DNA of 64,000 bases from Methylotuvimicrobium sp018830325 (GTDB lineage: Bacteria; Pseudomonadota; Gammaproteobacteria; Methylococcales; Methylomonadaceae), in assembly GCF_044788715.1 (NCBI RefSeq), contig NZ_CP173170.1, positions 1,860,001-1,924,000 on the forward strand. Reading direction: 5' to 3'. Shown here piece after piece: positions 8,712 to 17,822 of this stretch. The notes below the pieces were generated by a model. That model searched no databases. It saw only the letters and a program-made list of their open reading frames with translations, and was not told where the DNA came from. The translations under genes were made by a program, and so were the position numbers. The first letter of the stretch is position 1. Each line of letters starts with the position of its first letter.

Positions 8712-9563
8712 TTAGCTATGCGCTTGTTCGGCGGCAATGACGGTGTTGGCGACCAGCATCGTGATCGTCATCGGACCGACGCCTCCCGGTACCGGCGTGA
8801 TGTAACCGGCGACTTCTTTGACGCCTTCGAAATCGACATCGCCGACTAATTTTCCGTCTTCGAGCCGGTTGATGCCAACATCGATGACAGCCGCGCCGGG
8901 CTTGACCATGTCTGCTGTAATCAAATTAGGTTTGCCGGTTGCGACGACCAGTATGTCGGCCAATGAGGTGAATTGCTTCAGATCACGAGTTTTCGAGGTG
9001 CAAATACTGACCGTCGCATTTTTTTGCAACAGCATCAGCGCCATCGGTTTGCCGACGATGTTGCTGCGCCCGACGATGACGGCATTTTGGCCTTCGATCG
9101 GAATGTCGCAATATTCAAGCAGACATTGCACTCCATAGGGTGTGCAGGGCGGAAATATCGTATTGCCGGCCATCAATGCGCCCAGGTTATACAAATGAAA
9201 GCCGTCCACGTCCTTATCGGCATCGATGGTTTCGAGAACTTTGTTGACGTCGATATGATCGGGGAGGGGCAGTTGTACCAATATGCCGTGTATTGACGGG
9301 TTGTCATTAAGGCGTTCGATAGCCGATAGCAATAACGTTTCGCTGATATCTTCGGGCAGGTCGATCAATTCGGAATAAATGCCGACTTCGTGACAGGCTT
9401 TGATTTTATTGCGCACATACACTTGCGAGGCGGGATTGTCGCCGACAATGATGACAGCCAGGCCCGGAAGAACGCCTTTTTCTTTGAGTTGAGCTACGCG
9501 CTGTTTCCATTTTTTGCGGACGTCCAATGCGACCGCTCTACCATCGATGATTTTTGCACTCAT
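8712..9563 (-). CDS. folD: Methylenetetrahydrofolate dehydrogenase / cyclohydrolase
   Basis: A 283-residue bifunctional FolD. It oxidises 5,10-methylene-THF to 5,10-methenyl-THF with NADP and hydrolyses that to 10-formyl-THF in the cytoplasm, feeding purine and fMet synthesis and one-carbon metabolism. Signatures seen: YVRNKIKACHEVGI with the catalytic lysine; GILVQLPLPDHID; DKDVDGFH; the cofactor loop VIVGRSNIVGKPMALMLL; and the C-terminal PVPGGVGPMTITML. Length is normal (about 285). It stands alone on the minus strand with repeats downstream. No second C1-transfer gene is adjacent. Confidence 0.97.
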   Translation of the reverse strand: MSAKIIDGRAVALDVRKKWKQRVAQLKEKGVLPGLAVIIVGDNPASQVYVRNKIKACHEVGIYSELIDLPEDISETLLLSAIERLNDNPSIHGILVQLPLPDHIDVNKVLETIDADKDVDGFHLYNLGALMAGNTIFPPCTPYGVQCLLEYCDIPIEGQNAVIVGRSNIVGKPMALMLLQKNATVSICTSKTRDLKQFTSLADILVVATGKPNLITADMVKPGAAVIDVGINRLEDGKLVGDVDFEGVKEVAGYITPVPGGVGPMTITMLVANTVIAAEQAHS

Positions 9564-9664
9564 GATTCAATTGTTTATGTAGTAAATATTATCGGCAAGC
9601 ATAAGGAAGAACGTGCAAGAACGCAAACCCTCCACTACCGGTGGGACACCCTCTTTCAATGCGA

Positions 9665-11020
9665 TTAATCGCCCAAAACGATGTTGTATTTACCGAGCAG
9701 GGAGTAAAGCGTCGGGCGTGTAATGCCTAATAGTTTTGCCGCATTTGAAACGTTATGGTTCGAGAAATTCAGCGCTCTTTTTATCGCAAGTGTTTCGGCA
9801 GCTTCCCGAACTTCTTTTAAGTTAAGCGGCAGGGCGTCATGGTTTTCGCCGTCCATTTCGAGGTCGTTTAACGTTATCAACGCTTCCTCCGCCATGATGA
9901 CCGCGCGTTTAATTTTATTTTCCAATTGACGAATATTTCCCGGCCATTCATATGTTTCGATGGCTTGAGCGGCTTCTTTGGTAAATCCCTTAATCGATTT
10001 TTTATGTTGGTCGTTGAATTTTCTCAATAAGCCGGTTGCGATAATGAGAGCATCTCCTTCGCGTTCTCTGAGCGGAGGAATATTGATGGTCATTTCACTG
10101 ATACGATAATACAAGTCTTCTCGAAATGCACTTTGTTGAATCAGGTTTTGAATATTCTGGTGGGTCGCGCAAATAATGCGAACATCGACCGGTATCTCAC
10201 CGCGCCCGCCCAAGCGCTCAATGGTTCGCTCCTGAATGAAACGTAATAATTTCGATTGTAGATTGAAAGGTAGATCGCCTATTTCGTCGAGAAAAAAAGT
10301 ACCGCCGTCGGCATATTCTATTTTTCCTTTGGTTTGTTTGACGGCACCGGTGAATGCCCCTTTTTCATAACCGAATAATTCACTTTCTAATAGGTTTTCA
10401 GGAATGGCCGCGCAATTGACCGGTACGAAAGGCTTTTTAGCCCGGTCGCTGAGGTCGTGAATCGCTCTGGCGAAAACTTCTTTACCGGTTCCGCTTTCTC
10501 CGAGTAATAAAGTAGTGATTTGCATCGGAGCGATTTTTTCCACGGTTCTGGAAATTTCTTGCATTTTTTTGCAGGCTGCGATAATACCATTTAACGGTTC
10601 ATGGTTTTTTTGCTGAAGTTTCGAGTTTTCATTTTCCAGCGAGGTCAGATGAAAGGCGCGCTGGATAATAGTGTTCAAGACATCGAGATCGACCGGTTTC
10701 TGGTAAAAATCGTAGGCCCCCAATGCGATGGCCTGGAGTGCGTTGTCTCTATCGTCATTGCCGGTCACGACGATGACTTTAGTGGTTGGAGCCAGTTGCA
10801 GGATTTCTTTTAAGGTTTCGAGGCCTTCGCTGGCGTTGGTCGGATCGGGAGGCAGGCCCAAGTCTAGTGTCACAACACTCGGTTGATAACGCCTCAATGC
10901 GGTAATGGCCTCTGGTCTGTCGCCCGCTATGACGATCTGGTATTTTTCAAAGCCCCATTTGAATTGTTTTTGCAAGCCGGGATCGTCTTCCACTATGAGT
11001 AAAATACTGTCGTCGCTCAT
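9665..11020 (-). CDS. prsR: PEP-CTERM system sigma54-dependent response regulator PrsR
   Basis: A 451-residue NtrC-type regulator of the TIGR02915 (PrsR) type. The receiver domain (1-120) has the acidic pocket EDD and phospho-acceptor Asp53 in VVTLDLGLPP. The AAA+ domain (about 145-380) has Walker A GESGTGKE, the sigma54-contact loop GAFTGA and Walker B DEIGDLPF. A Fis-type helix-turn-helix closes the protein (NVSNAAKLLGITRPTLYSLL). It should activate sigma54 promoters of PEP-CTERM genes once phosphorylated by PrsK. Its start overlaps the prsK stop by four bases, indicating translational coupling. A matching -24/-12 site lies in front of the PEP-CTERM gene at 37809-38378. Confidence 0.95.
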   Translation of the reverse strand: MSDDSILLIVEDDPGLQKQFKWGFEKYQIVIAGDRPEAITALRRYQPSVVTLDLGLPPDPTNASEGLETLKEILQLAPTTKVIVVTGNDDRDNALQAIALGAYDFYQKPVDLDVLNTIIQRAFHLTSLENENSKLQQKNHEPLNGIIAACKKMQEISRTVEKIAPMQITTLLLGESGTGKEVFARAIHDLSDRAKKPFVPVNCAAIPENLLESELFGYEKGAFTGAVKQTKGKIEYADGGTFFLDEIGDLPFNLQSKLLRFIQERTIERLGGRGEIPVDVRIICATHQNIQNLIQQSAFREDLYYRISEMTINIPPLREREGDALIIATGLLRKFNDQHKKSIKGFTKEAAQAIETYEWPGNIRQLENKIKRAVIMAEEALITLNDLEMDGENHDALPLNLKEVREAAETLAIKRALNFSNHNVSNAAKLLGITRPTLYSLLGKYNIVLGD

Positions 11021-13170
11021 TTCTCGCCTTTTAATATTGCTTGGGTCATATCAAGTTGAACGTTCGATTTGACGCTGGTTTGAGTCGGTTGCTTGTGCCG
11101 TTTATAAAGCGGCAAGGTGATCGTAAAAGTTGTTCCCCTACCGGGTAGGCTTTTAACATCGATCGTCCCCGATTGTTTTAAAATGTAATCTCGAGCTTCG
11201 TAAACGCCGATCCCCATACCCGCGTTGCCTTTTGTCGTATCGAAAGGCTTAAATAACCTTTCGGCAATAAACTTGTTATCCATTCCGGCGCCGCTATCGA
11301 TAATTTTGATGATTGCTCTATCAGCCTTTTGTGTTAACTCCAATTTAACAAAGCCATCGTCATCGGTTGCTTCTTGAGCGTTTTGTATTAGGTGTCCGAG
11401 AACGGCTGTTATTTTAGCTTGTTCGCCTTGAATTTCGCAGTCTTGGTTAAGACCGAAGGCAATTTCCAAGGTCGGGCGGTTGCTTGACTGTTGTTGCGCG
11501 ACGTCTTGTATGATGTCATTTAGGTTAAGTACGGCTTGGGTTTCTGATTGTATATTGCCTTTTTTCAATTGATCGATGATGTGTTGCATTTTTGTCACGA
11601 CATTTTGCAAGGTATCGATGGAATCTTCAATGAATTCGGGGTTATGTTTATGTTTTTCTGCATTTTTAACTATCATCGCAACTTGCGCGATCAAATTTTT
11701 TAAATCGTGCACTACGAATGCGGATAGTCTGCTGTAGGCTTCGAATTGTCGAACACGAGACAATTCGTCAAGCGTTTGGTTTAAGGCGAGGGCATTACTC
11801 AATTGGAATCCGACAGTCTTTAGTAAGTCGAGATCCTCCCAGTTAAGTGCCCTGGGTACGCGCGCTTGGGTAAGAACAACGAAGGCTTCTAATGAGTTTA
11901 GCCTGTACAGTGGGATAATGAGCCAAATTTTGTTGTCGTCGAAATTCCACTTCGACAAATCAATATCATCGTACAGATCCGGATTATCATTGTATTGTAC
12001 GAAATCGATGACCCATTGCTTGTCGGCTAAGAATCGAATAAAAGGTTCGTCTTTATCAAACAATTGTTCCGGTTCGAAGCCTAAGTGTTTGTGTTCGGCT
12101 AAATAAAAATCGCCTTGTTCGTTTTTTAGCCAGAGCCCTCCGCCGGAACTCTCCACTAAGTCGGCCATGGTTTTAATAATGAGTCCTGCCAATTCGCTGA
12201 CCGAATTTAATTGCGCGAGGGTTTTACTAAGCTTGATCCATTCTTCTCGATAATCATAGCGATATTCAAGAAAATGTTTACTCAAATTAACTTTGACTAA
12301 TGCTCTAATTTTTCCGGAAATAAAAAGAACGATCAGCAATAAAATCGCTAAAAAAATAAAGGTAAATTGAGCGACTTCCCCCCAATTGCCGCCATAGTCA
12401 CGTATATAAAATCCGGCAACTGACATCAGGACCAAGTATAATCCGGAGCCGAATAAAACTGTGGTATGAAAAACGATTTTTCTTGAAACGGTCAATTCGG
12501 TGTCTTTTTCTTGTAAACGCAGCATGGAAACCGCGAGCATAGGCGCTATTATGGCATTGATAATTCCCCGTGAACTCCATATCGCCGAATCCAACGAAAA
12601 AAACAGTAATGATTTGCTGTATAGAATAAAGTCGACTATAAACAAAGCGCCAAGACCTACGCATAAGAATTTTATCGACCAACGTTGATCGGAAAATGCG
12701 TTGCGATAAATTTGCTCAATTAGCATTAGACCGACAATTGCAAAAATGACATGGATAAATAAGCGCAAGTCCCTTTGCAGTAACTGGTTGATGGCTTGTA
12801 GTAAGCTTGAATTGACTTCGTAAAGAAAAACAAGAATTGTGCTAAACAAGATTAACAGGACATTTTTCGATCTAAAAAATAACGATAAGCGTTCCCCCTT
12901 GCGTTGTTTGAAGCTTATAAAGCAAAGAAAAATCAGCCAAGCTCCATTGCGTAAAGTCTCTAACGGTAGCGCATCGGAACTGAAATAGAACTGGTCTTGC
13001 AGGGTAAACGTTGTGTAACCTAACCAAATCAAAGAAAGAGAAATTGCCAGAAAGAAGGGTAGGAAATAAGGGCTTTTTTTTAGGCTTATAAATGCAAATG
13101 GAATTAACAATGCATAACTGGTTGTAGCGGTAAGGTAATTGTAAAAGCTGTAATGTTCCAGGGTGTCCAT
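11017..13170 (-). CDS. prsK: PEP-CTERM system membrane sensor histidine kinase PrsK
   Basis: A 717-residue inner-membrane kinase of the TIGR02916 (PrsK) type. The first roughly 290 residues hold about eight to nine hydrophobic segments. A GAF-like region follows (about 310-470). The transmitter has an unusual H-box, FVVHDLKNLIAQVAMIV, then an HATPase domain with N-box LIQNAQEA, GSGAGMD-type G1 (IIDSGAGMD) and G2 (GNAGMGIGVYEARDYI). It should sense an unknown envelope signal and phosphorylate PrsR. It is the first gene of the prsKR pair, with about 680 bases to the divergent prsT. That gap carries repeats, so the promoters are not obvious. Confidence 0.95.
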   Translation of the reverse strand: MDTLEHYSFYNYLTATTSYALLIPFAFISLKKSPYFLPFFLAISLSLIWLGYTTFTLQDQFYFSSDALPLETLRNGAWLIFLCFISFKQRKGERLSLFFRSKNVLLILFSTILVFLYEVNSSLLQAINQLLQRDLRLFIHVIFAIVGLMLIEQIYRNAFSDQRWSIKFLCVGLGALFIVDFILYSKSLLFFSLDSAIWSSRGIINAIIAPMLAVSMLRLQEKDTELTVSRKIVFHTTVLFGSGLYLVLMSVAGFYIRDYGGNWGEVAQFTFIFLAILLLIVLFISGKIRALVKVNLSKHFLEYRYDYREEWIKLSKTLAQLNSVSELAGLIIKTMADLVESSGGGLWLKNEQGDFYLAEHKHLGFEPEQLFDKDEPFIRFLADKQWVIDFVQYNDNPDLYDDIDLSKWNFDDNKIWLIIPLYRLNSLEAFVVLTQARVPRALNWEDLDLLKTVGFQLSNALALNQTLDELSRVRQFEAYSRLSAFVVHDLKNLIAQVAMIVKNAEKHKHNPEFIEDSIDTLQNVVTKMQHIIDQLKKGNIQSETQAVLNLNDIIQDVAQQQSSNRPTLEIAFGLNQDCEIQGEQAKITAVLGHLIQNAQEATDDDGFVKLELTQKADRAIIKIIDSGAGMDNKFIAERLFKPFDTTKGNAGMGIGVYEARDYILKQSGTIDVKSLPGRGTTFTITLPLYKRHKQPTQTSVKSNVQLDMTQAILKGEK

Positions 13171-13249
13171 GTTATTCGTAGCGGTCAGAGAAGGTTAAGA
13201 GCCGATGTAAAATCGGTGAAATCTCAATTTCAATGGTAAGGTTTGAGAT

Positions 13250-13483
13250 CAGCAATTCCCAGTTTGAGCATTCTCACTGGATTAGGGTGTGGGGTATCCC
13301 TGTCGAGGAACGCCGTGAACCCATCCATGGGGGCTTGACGGCAGAAAAATGCTCCTGCATTTTCTGCATTCGTTACATCCTTGTAACTCAGCAATTGCCG
13401 AGGAGCAAAAATCTGCCCCTGCTGCCGACATCTTCGCCAAGCATACCCCACACCCTGTTTGACCCCCAAATTGGGAATTGCTG
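13250..13483. repeat. Family-2 inverted repeat between prsK and prsT
   Basis: Outer arms are CAGCAATTCCCAGTTTG and its inverted partner at 13467-13483. The inner unit (13284-13456) runs from AGGGTGTGGGGTAT to ATACCCCACACCCT. It contains the host motif with a variant (GCCGTGAACCCATCC) and the stem AGAAAAATGCTCCTGC, GAGGAGCAAAAATCTGCC. It is the inverted orientation of the copies at 25416-25755 and 60962-61374. Open frames on both strands follow the palindrome and are not taken as genes. Confidence 0.7.
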
Positions 13484-13610
13484 GTTTGAGATGAAGTCTA
13501 TATTGAATGATACGGGTTTGTGCTTTAATAACCAATAGGTCATGCGTGGTTGATAAAGAGATCTGTAGCCCAAATTGCGGTGGAAGAATGTCCGGTGTAA
13601 TTATTCACAT

Positions 13611-13770
13611 CGTCCTATCGTTCCCTCGCTCCAGCATGGTAATGCATGCCGATCTTGTCTCGGCGACGAGGTAGGGGTTCCTATGGAAGACTGTGGGAAC
13701 CAGAAAAGCCTTCCGTTCATGGCGACTGGACTCTGATAATCCATGACAGAATGACGTGTTTTCGTTAACT
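13611..13770. repeat. Degenerate REP-like hairpin remnants upstream of prsT
   Basis: Fragments such as TATCGTTCCCTCGCTCCAGC, GGGGTTCCTATGGAAGAC and GATAATCCATGACAGAATGA are decayed relatives of better-kept repeats at 8284-8360 and 8430-8480. They fill most of the gap before prsT. No clear sigma54 or sigma70 promoter could be picked here. Confidence 0.45.
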
Positions 13771-13854
13771 TAATGGCAGTGATGTCTATTGGGACCTAAA
13801 CTGTTTTTCCGCCAAACTAAAGTAACTAAAATTTCCTATGAAGGTTTAGCGACA

Positions 13855-16257
13855 ATGCTGATAAGAATTATTAAGAATTTAACTGTTGTTTTGTGTTTTT
13901 CGCTGTTAACGGCGTGTAGTTCGCCTGAAGAAATCGCGATGGATAGTCAAGCGAAAGGAATTGAACTTTATAATCAAGGTGAATATGCGAAGGCCGAGTT
14001 AGAGTTGAAAAGTGCAATTCAGCAGGATCCTACTGTCGCCGATGCTTATTATTATCTCGCGCTGGTGAATGAAAAAAATAGGAATTTTAAAAGCATGAAA
14101 GATAACTTGATTGAAGCAATCAAGTTAAAGCCTGAGAATCTAGATGCCAAATTACGTTTAGCTAAGGTTTTATTACTGCTGAATGAAGCCGAAAATGCGC
14201 TGGTTCAGGTTAAGGAAGTTTTAGAGCAGGAAGCCGATAATTTGGATGCAAAAACCTTGGAGGCATCGATTCTTATCAGACAAAATAAAATGTCTGAAGC
14301 GTTGCCGATTCTGGACGAAGTGCTCAAGCAAGATCCAATGCATAATGATGCTTTGTCGCTGAAAGCGGCTTTATTGATGGAAGGTCAAAACTTTAACGAG
14401 GCGCTTTCGTTGATTCAGCCGGCTATCGATTCGGATCGCGATAATTTGTCATTGCGGTTATTGAAAATCAAAATTGACGCTCAAAATAAAGATATCGATG
14501 CAGTCATAACGGATTATCAAGATCTCATCAGAATTTTTCCGGAAAAGGACGAACTAAAGTACGCGTTGGCTAAGATCTATTCCGCAGCTAAAAAAAATCA
14601 AGAGGCCGAACACATTCTGACCGAATTGGTTGACCAGCGACCTAATGATATTCAACAAAAGTTAATTTTATTGGGTTTTATCTATCAAACGGACAGGAAC
14701 AGAACGGACGAGGTTTTACAAAGCTTTATAAAAAGCAGTCAAGAAAATCCCAAGCACTTGCTGGAATTAGCAAAATGGACTTTGATGGTCAATAACGTAA
14801 GCTCTGCAAAACAACAATTAAAAGAAATTGCCGAAAATAAAAAGTTTAAAGCTGATGTTCGTACCGAAGCCGATTTATTATTGGCCAATATTTATTTTGA
14901 GCAAGGAGATTATAAGGCTACCTCTGAAGCGGTTCAGGCGATTTTAAATAAAAATCCAAATCAAATCGGCGCAAAAATCCTTAAAGCGAAAGTTTGGGTT
15001 CAAGAAGGTCAATTGGAGGAAGCGTCTGCATTACTAAATACGGTGCTCTGGGACATGCCGAATTCCGATGAGGCGATCGTATTAATGGGCGATATTTTTT
15101 TAAAGCAGGGCGAGTTAGATAAAGCTCAAAAGAACTTTAAAGAAGCACTCGATATTAATCCGGCTAATTTACAAGCCTTATTTCCAGTGGTTGAAAAAGC
15201 GGTCAAGGATAACCATCTTGATTATGCGGCAGAATTGCTTAGAAAAGCATTAGCTAGGAGGCGTAATCAAGTTTCGTTATTAAATAAATTAGTGCAGATC
15301 AAGATGGTTCAAAAAGATTGGGAGACGGCCGAAAAATTGATTTCAGCAATGGAGTCGCAACCTAAGTCTATATTTCTGGCTAAGTTTTTAAGAGGCAAAT
15401 TATACCAAGAGCAGGGCGACTGCAGCAAAGCCATACCTTTATTCAAGGAAACCCTGGCAAGATATCCGTCTCAAGCCGATAGCCTAACAGAAATGGCGCG
15501 TTGTCATGAGATGCTGAAACAGCGACCTAAAATGCTTACTTATCTAAATGATTTAATTAAGGATGGCCCGGCAAATATTTCCGCCATTGTGTTGAAAAGT
15601 AAGTTGATGACCTTAGATCGCCAATTTGACCATGCCGTTACCTTGTTAAAAAAAGCGATAGACGATTATCCGAACTCGGTTTCGCTGTATTCTGAATTAG
15701 CCAGAGTCTTTGTACAAAAAAATCAAATAAAAGATGCACTGAAAACTTATCAACTGGGCTTGGAAAACAATCCAGGGAGTCTTGAGCTTTCTATGTTGTT
15801 AGCTTCAACTTATGTCGATCAAAAAAACTACGATGAAGCGGTTACAATTTATTATCAAGTCATAGAAAAAAATCCAAAGCTCGATATCGCTAGGAATAAT
15901 TTAGCGGCTATTCTATTGGACCATTATGGACAGTCGGATGATATCGAAAAAGCAGTGCAGTTAGTTCAGCATTTCAAATACAGTGATCAGCCTTATTTTA
16001 TCGATACCTACGCATGGGCTGAATTTAAGGCTGGACGATTAAATCAGGCTTTGTCGATTTTGCAAGAAGTTATTGTTGCGGCTCCCCATGTGCCGGTGTT
16101 TAGGTATCATTTGGCTTCGGTTTATCATGCTCTTGGAAATAAATCCGCAGCAATATCGGAATTGAGAGAAGTGATGGAACTCGCAAAATCTACTCAATTC
16201 GATCAGCTTGATGATGCGAAGCAACTGATGAGGCAGTTATCCGGGAACCGCGAATAA
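13855..16257 (+). CDS. prsT: PEP-CTERM system TPR-repeat lipoprotein PrsT
   Basis: A protein of about 800 residues made almost entirely of tetratricopeptide repeats, of the TIGR02917 (PrsT) type. A signal peptide with lipobox LLTACSS is followed by at least a dozen TPR units (for example GEYAKAELELKSAIQQDPTV, and GELDKAQKNFKEALDINPAN). PrsT accompanies PrsK and PrsR in most XrtA systems and is thought to act as a lipid-anchored scaffold in EPS export. The ATG at 13855 was chosen because it begins the signal peptide directly and has GAAGG ten bases upstream. A TTG at 13789 would add 22 residues before it. It diverges from prsKR. A family-C repeat with an inserted 64-bp module begins directly after its stop. 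Confidence 0.93.
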   Translation: MLIRIIKNLTVVLCFSLLTACSSPEEIAMDSQAKGIELYNQGEYAKAELELKSAIQQDPTVADAYYYLALVNEKNRNFKSMKDNLIEAIKLKPENLDAKLRLAKVLLLLNEAENALVQVKEVLEQEADNLDAKTLEASILIRQNKMSEALPILDEVLKQDPMHNDALSLKAALLMEGQNFNEALSLIQPAIDSDRDNLSLRLLKIKIDAQNKDIDAVITDYQDLIRIFPEKDELKYALAKIYSAAKKNQEAEHILTELVDQRPNDIQQKLILLGFIYQTDRNRTDEVLQSFIKSSQENPKHLLELAKWTLMVNNVSSAKQQLKEIAENKKFKADVRTEADLLLANIYFEQGDYKATSEAVQAILNKNPNQIGAKILKAKVWVQEGQLEEASALLNTVLWDMPNSDEAIVLMGDIFLKQGELDKAQKNFKEALDINPANLQALFPVVEKAVKDNHLDYAAELLRKALARRRNQVSLLNKLVQIKMVQKDWETAEKLISAMESQPKSIFLAKFLRGKLYQEQGDCSKAIPLFKETLARYPSQADSLTEMARCHEMLKQRPKMLTYLNDLIKDGPANISAIVLKSKLMTLDRQFDHAVTLLKKAIDDYPNSVSLYSELARVFVQKNQIKDALKTYQLGLENNPGSLELSMLLASTYVDQKNYDEAVTIYYQVIEKNPKLDIARNNLAAILLDHYGQSDDIEKAVQLVQHFKYSDQPYFIDTYAWAEFKAGRLNQALSILQEVIVAAPHVPVFRYHLASVYHALGNKSAAISELREVMELAKSTQFDQLDDAKQLMRQLSGNRE

Positions 16258-16263
16258 CGTGAT

Positions 16264-16484
16264 TATACCCATCGTAGATCAAATCGGCACTGGTGCCCGT
16301 CAAAGGCAGGCACAGCGCCTAAATTATCCAAGACAATTAACCTTGGCCAATGGGCTATGGAATTTAGGTGTTGGGTAAATAGGTCCCTATAGGCTCTATG
16401 TCAGCTCTATGCCGGAATCATCTTTGTCGGATACCCCAGCACCTCTTCGGGCACTACCGAAATTTGAAGTGCGAACGGTATAAA
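16264..16484. repeat. Family-C inverted repeat, copy 2 (3' of prsT)
   Basis: Starts CCCATCGTAGATCAAATCGG and ends CCGAAATTTGAAGTGCGAAC, the same imperfect ends as the copy after parC. The central host motif is interrupted by a 64-bp-type palindromic module at 16313-16375. Confidence 0.7.
16313..16375. repeat. 64-bp palindromic module M, copy 1 (degenerate)
   Basis: Ends CAGCGCCTAAATT and AATTTAGGTGTTGGG, with the core CTTGGCCAATGGGCTATGG. The left arm has decayed relative to the five other copies. It is followed by TAAATAGGTCCCTATAGGCT, the split host motif. Confidence 0.65.
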
Positions 16485-17013
16485 TACCTACGCACTGGAA
16501 GAGGATTAAAGTGAAGAGTTAAAAAACTAATTCTGGTGTGTAAAGAAGTGCGTAACATAAATTTTCGAAGAGCGGGTGTAATGATCGCTTTTTGGTAATG
16601 CGAGTGAATTTATGGTTAGTAAGTTTTAGGAAATGGTAATAGGGGTAAGGTATAAATTAAAATTATGCTGTAAGTCACCTATAATTGCATGAGAAAGACG
16701 CAGATAGAACCTGGCGAGTCGTAAGGATACGAGCTATTTTCTTGAAAATCATAGATTATTTGAGCGTCGAAGTTGATAAGAATGAACGGAATTCATCGAG
16801 CCAGCCGTCTACTATCTGTAGACTTCAACTTCTTTAGCAATTTTTGGGTTGATTCCCTTTGTAAATCAAATAGGATTTACATCGATTTTGGCTTCATTTT
16901 TTTGAAGTTTGAGTAAGGACCTATTTCGGTATCAGACAAAACCGAGTTATTTTCGATGCACCATTAGAAAAGGCGCGTGTCAGATTTATTTTCAAATCTA
17001 GAGTTTAATTGGT
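16485..17013. other. Leader region of the XrtA export operon, no gene seen
   Basis: About 530 AT-rich bases with no credible frame. There is a small perfect hairpin, GTCTAC-TATCT-GTAGAC, at 16807-16823, and a weak GAAGTTGA / TCAACTTC pair around it. No GG-N10-GC spaced -24/-12 site was found on the plus strand. The length suggests a long regulated 5' leader for the export lipoprotein gene, but that is inference. Confidence 0.4.
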
Positions 17014-17733
17014 ATGACAAAAAAAATATTTATCTTATCTCTGTTCTTCTTGCTTTTGTCCGGGTGCGGCTATCCTCCCTTGACCGATGAATCTGAATTG
17101 CCGCAGGACTATACCTATAGAATTGGTCCGGGAGACAGTGTGGAGATATTTGTATGGGGTTATCCGGAAATATCGACAACAGCGACTGTTCGACCCGATG
17201 GAAAGATAACCACGCCATTGATCGACGATGTCGATGCACTTGGCAGAACGCCTTCCGAATTGGCGCGTGAAATGGAAGTCATTTTGAGCGAATATGTCAG
17301 AGACCCTCAAGTTGCTATCATTGTGGGCGGTTTTCAGGGTATTTACGAACAGCAAGTAAAAATTATCATGACCGGTAGCGGCATGGGAGGAGGAATGGGC
17401 GGCGGCATGGGAGGAGGTATGGGCGGCGGTATGGGAGGAGGTATGGGCGGCGGCGGAATGGGAGGAGGAATGGGCGGCGGCGGAATGGGAGGAAGCGGTA
17501 CCGCTAAAGCCTTTCCTTATAAAAAAGGCATGACATTGCTCGATTTAATGATACAAGTTGGTGGGTTGGGAATTTTTTCCGATGGTAATAGAGCAAGTAT
17601 TATTCGAAAAATCGATGATGACGATTATCAATTTGGTGTTCGAATAGATGATTTATTAAGCAATGGCGATTTGTCGGCGAATGTTAGGATAATGCCGGGC
17701 GATATTTTGATTATTCCGGAATCCTTTTTCTAA
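17014..17733 (+). CDS. XrtA-associated polysaccharide export lipoprotein (Wza-like) with Gly-Met insertion
   Basis: A 239-residue outer-membrane export protein of the TIGR03027 type. Signal peptide and lipobox LLLSGC (Cys18). The polysaccharide biosynthesis/export domain covers about 33-105 (YRIGPGDSVEIFVWGYPEIS, then DPQVAIIV). An SLBB-like domain ends in the typical RIMPGDILIIPESFF. It should form the outer-membrane pore of the XrtA-linked EPS secretion system. Odd feature: residues 121-162 are an almost pure GMGGG repeat. It sits exactly where homologues have a short turn between the SLBB strand (VKIIMTG) and FPYKKGMTLLDLM. The reading frame is intact. First gene of the rightward EPS series, about 90 bases before the chain-length gene. 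Confidence 0.92.
   Translation: MTKKIFILSLFFLLLSGCGYPPLTDESELPQDYTYRIGPGDSVEIFVWGYPEISTTATVRPDGKITTPLIDDVDALGRTPSELAREMEVILSEYVRDPQVAIIVGGFQGIYEQQVKIIMTGSGMGGGMGGGMGGGMGGGMGGGMGGGGMGGGMGGGGMGGSGTAKAFPYKKGMTLLDLMIQVGGLGIFSDGNRASIIRKIDDDDYQFGVRIDDLLSNGDLSANVRIMPGDILIIPESFF
17374..17499 (+). repeat. Coding minisatellite (GGAATGGGCGGC-type)
   Basis: Twelve- to fifteen-base in-frame units of the form GGCATGGGAGGA / GGTATGGGCGGC are repeated about nine to ten times inside the export lipoprotein gene. They encode GMGG(G) units. Units alternate GGAGGA and GGCGGC glycine codons, suggesting duplication of a 24-bp double unit. Confidence 0.85.
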
Positions 17734-17822
17734 ATGGGGATGATTTTTAATAGTTGTATTCCGTATAGACTTCGCGCGAAGCATGGTTTATGTGCGGATT
17801 TATTAAGAGGTAGTGTTTAGAC

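Noticed and set aside
13230..13573. Overlapping open frames of about 60-101 codons on both strands before prsT
   Set aside because: They mirror each other because the DNA is a large inverted repeat; neither has a ribosome site or recognisable domain.
16485..17013. Possible sigma54 promoter for the EPS export operon
   Set aside because: No GG-N10-GC spacing was found on the plus strand; candidates such as TGGTGTGTAAAGAAGTGC have the wrong spacing.
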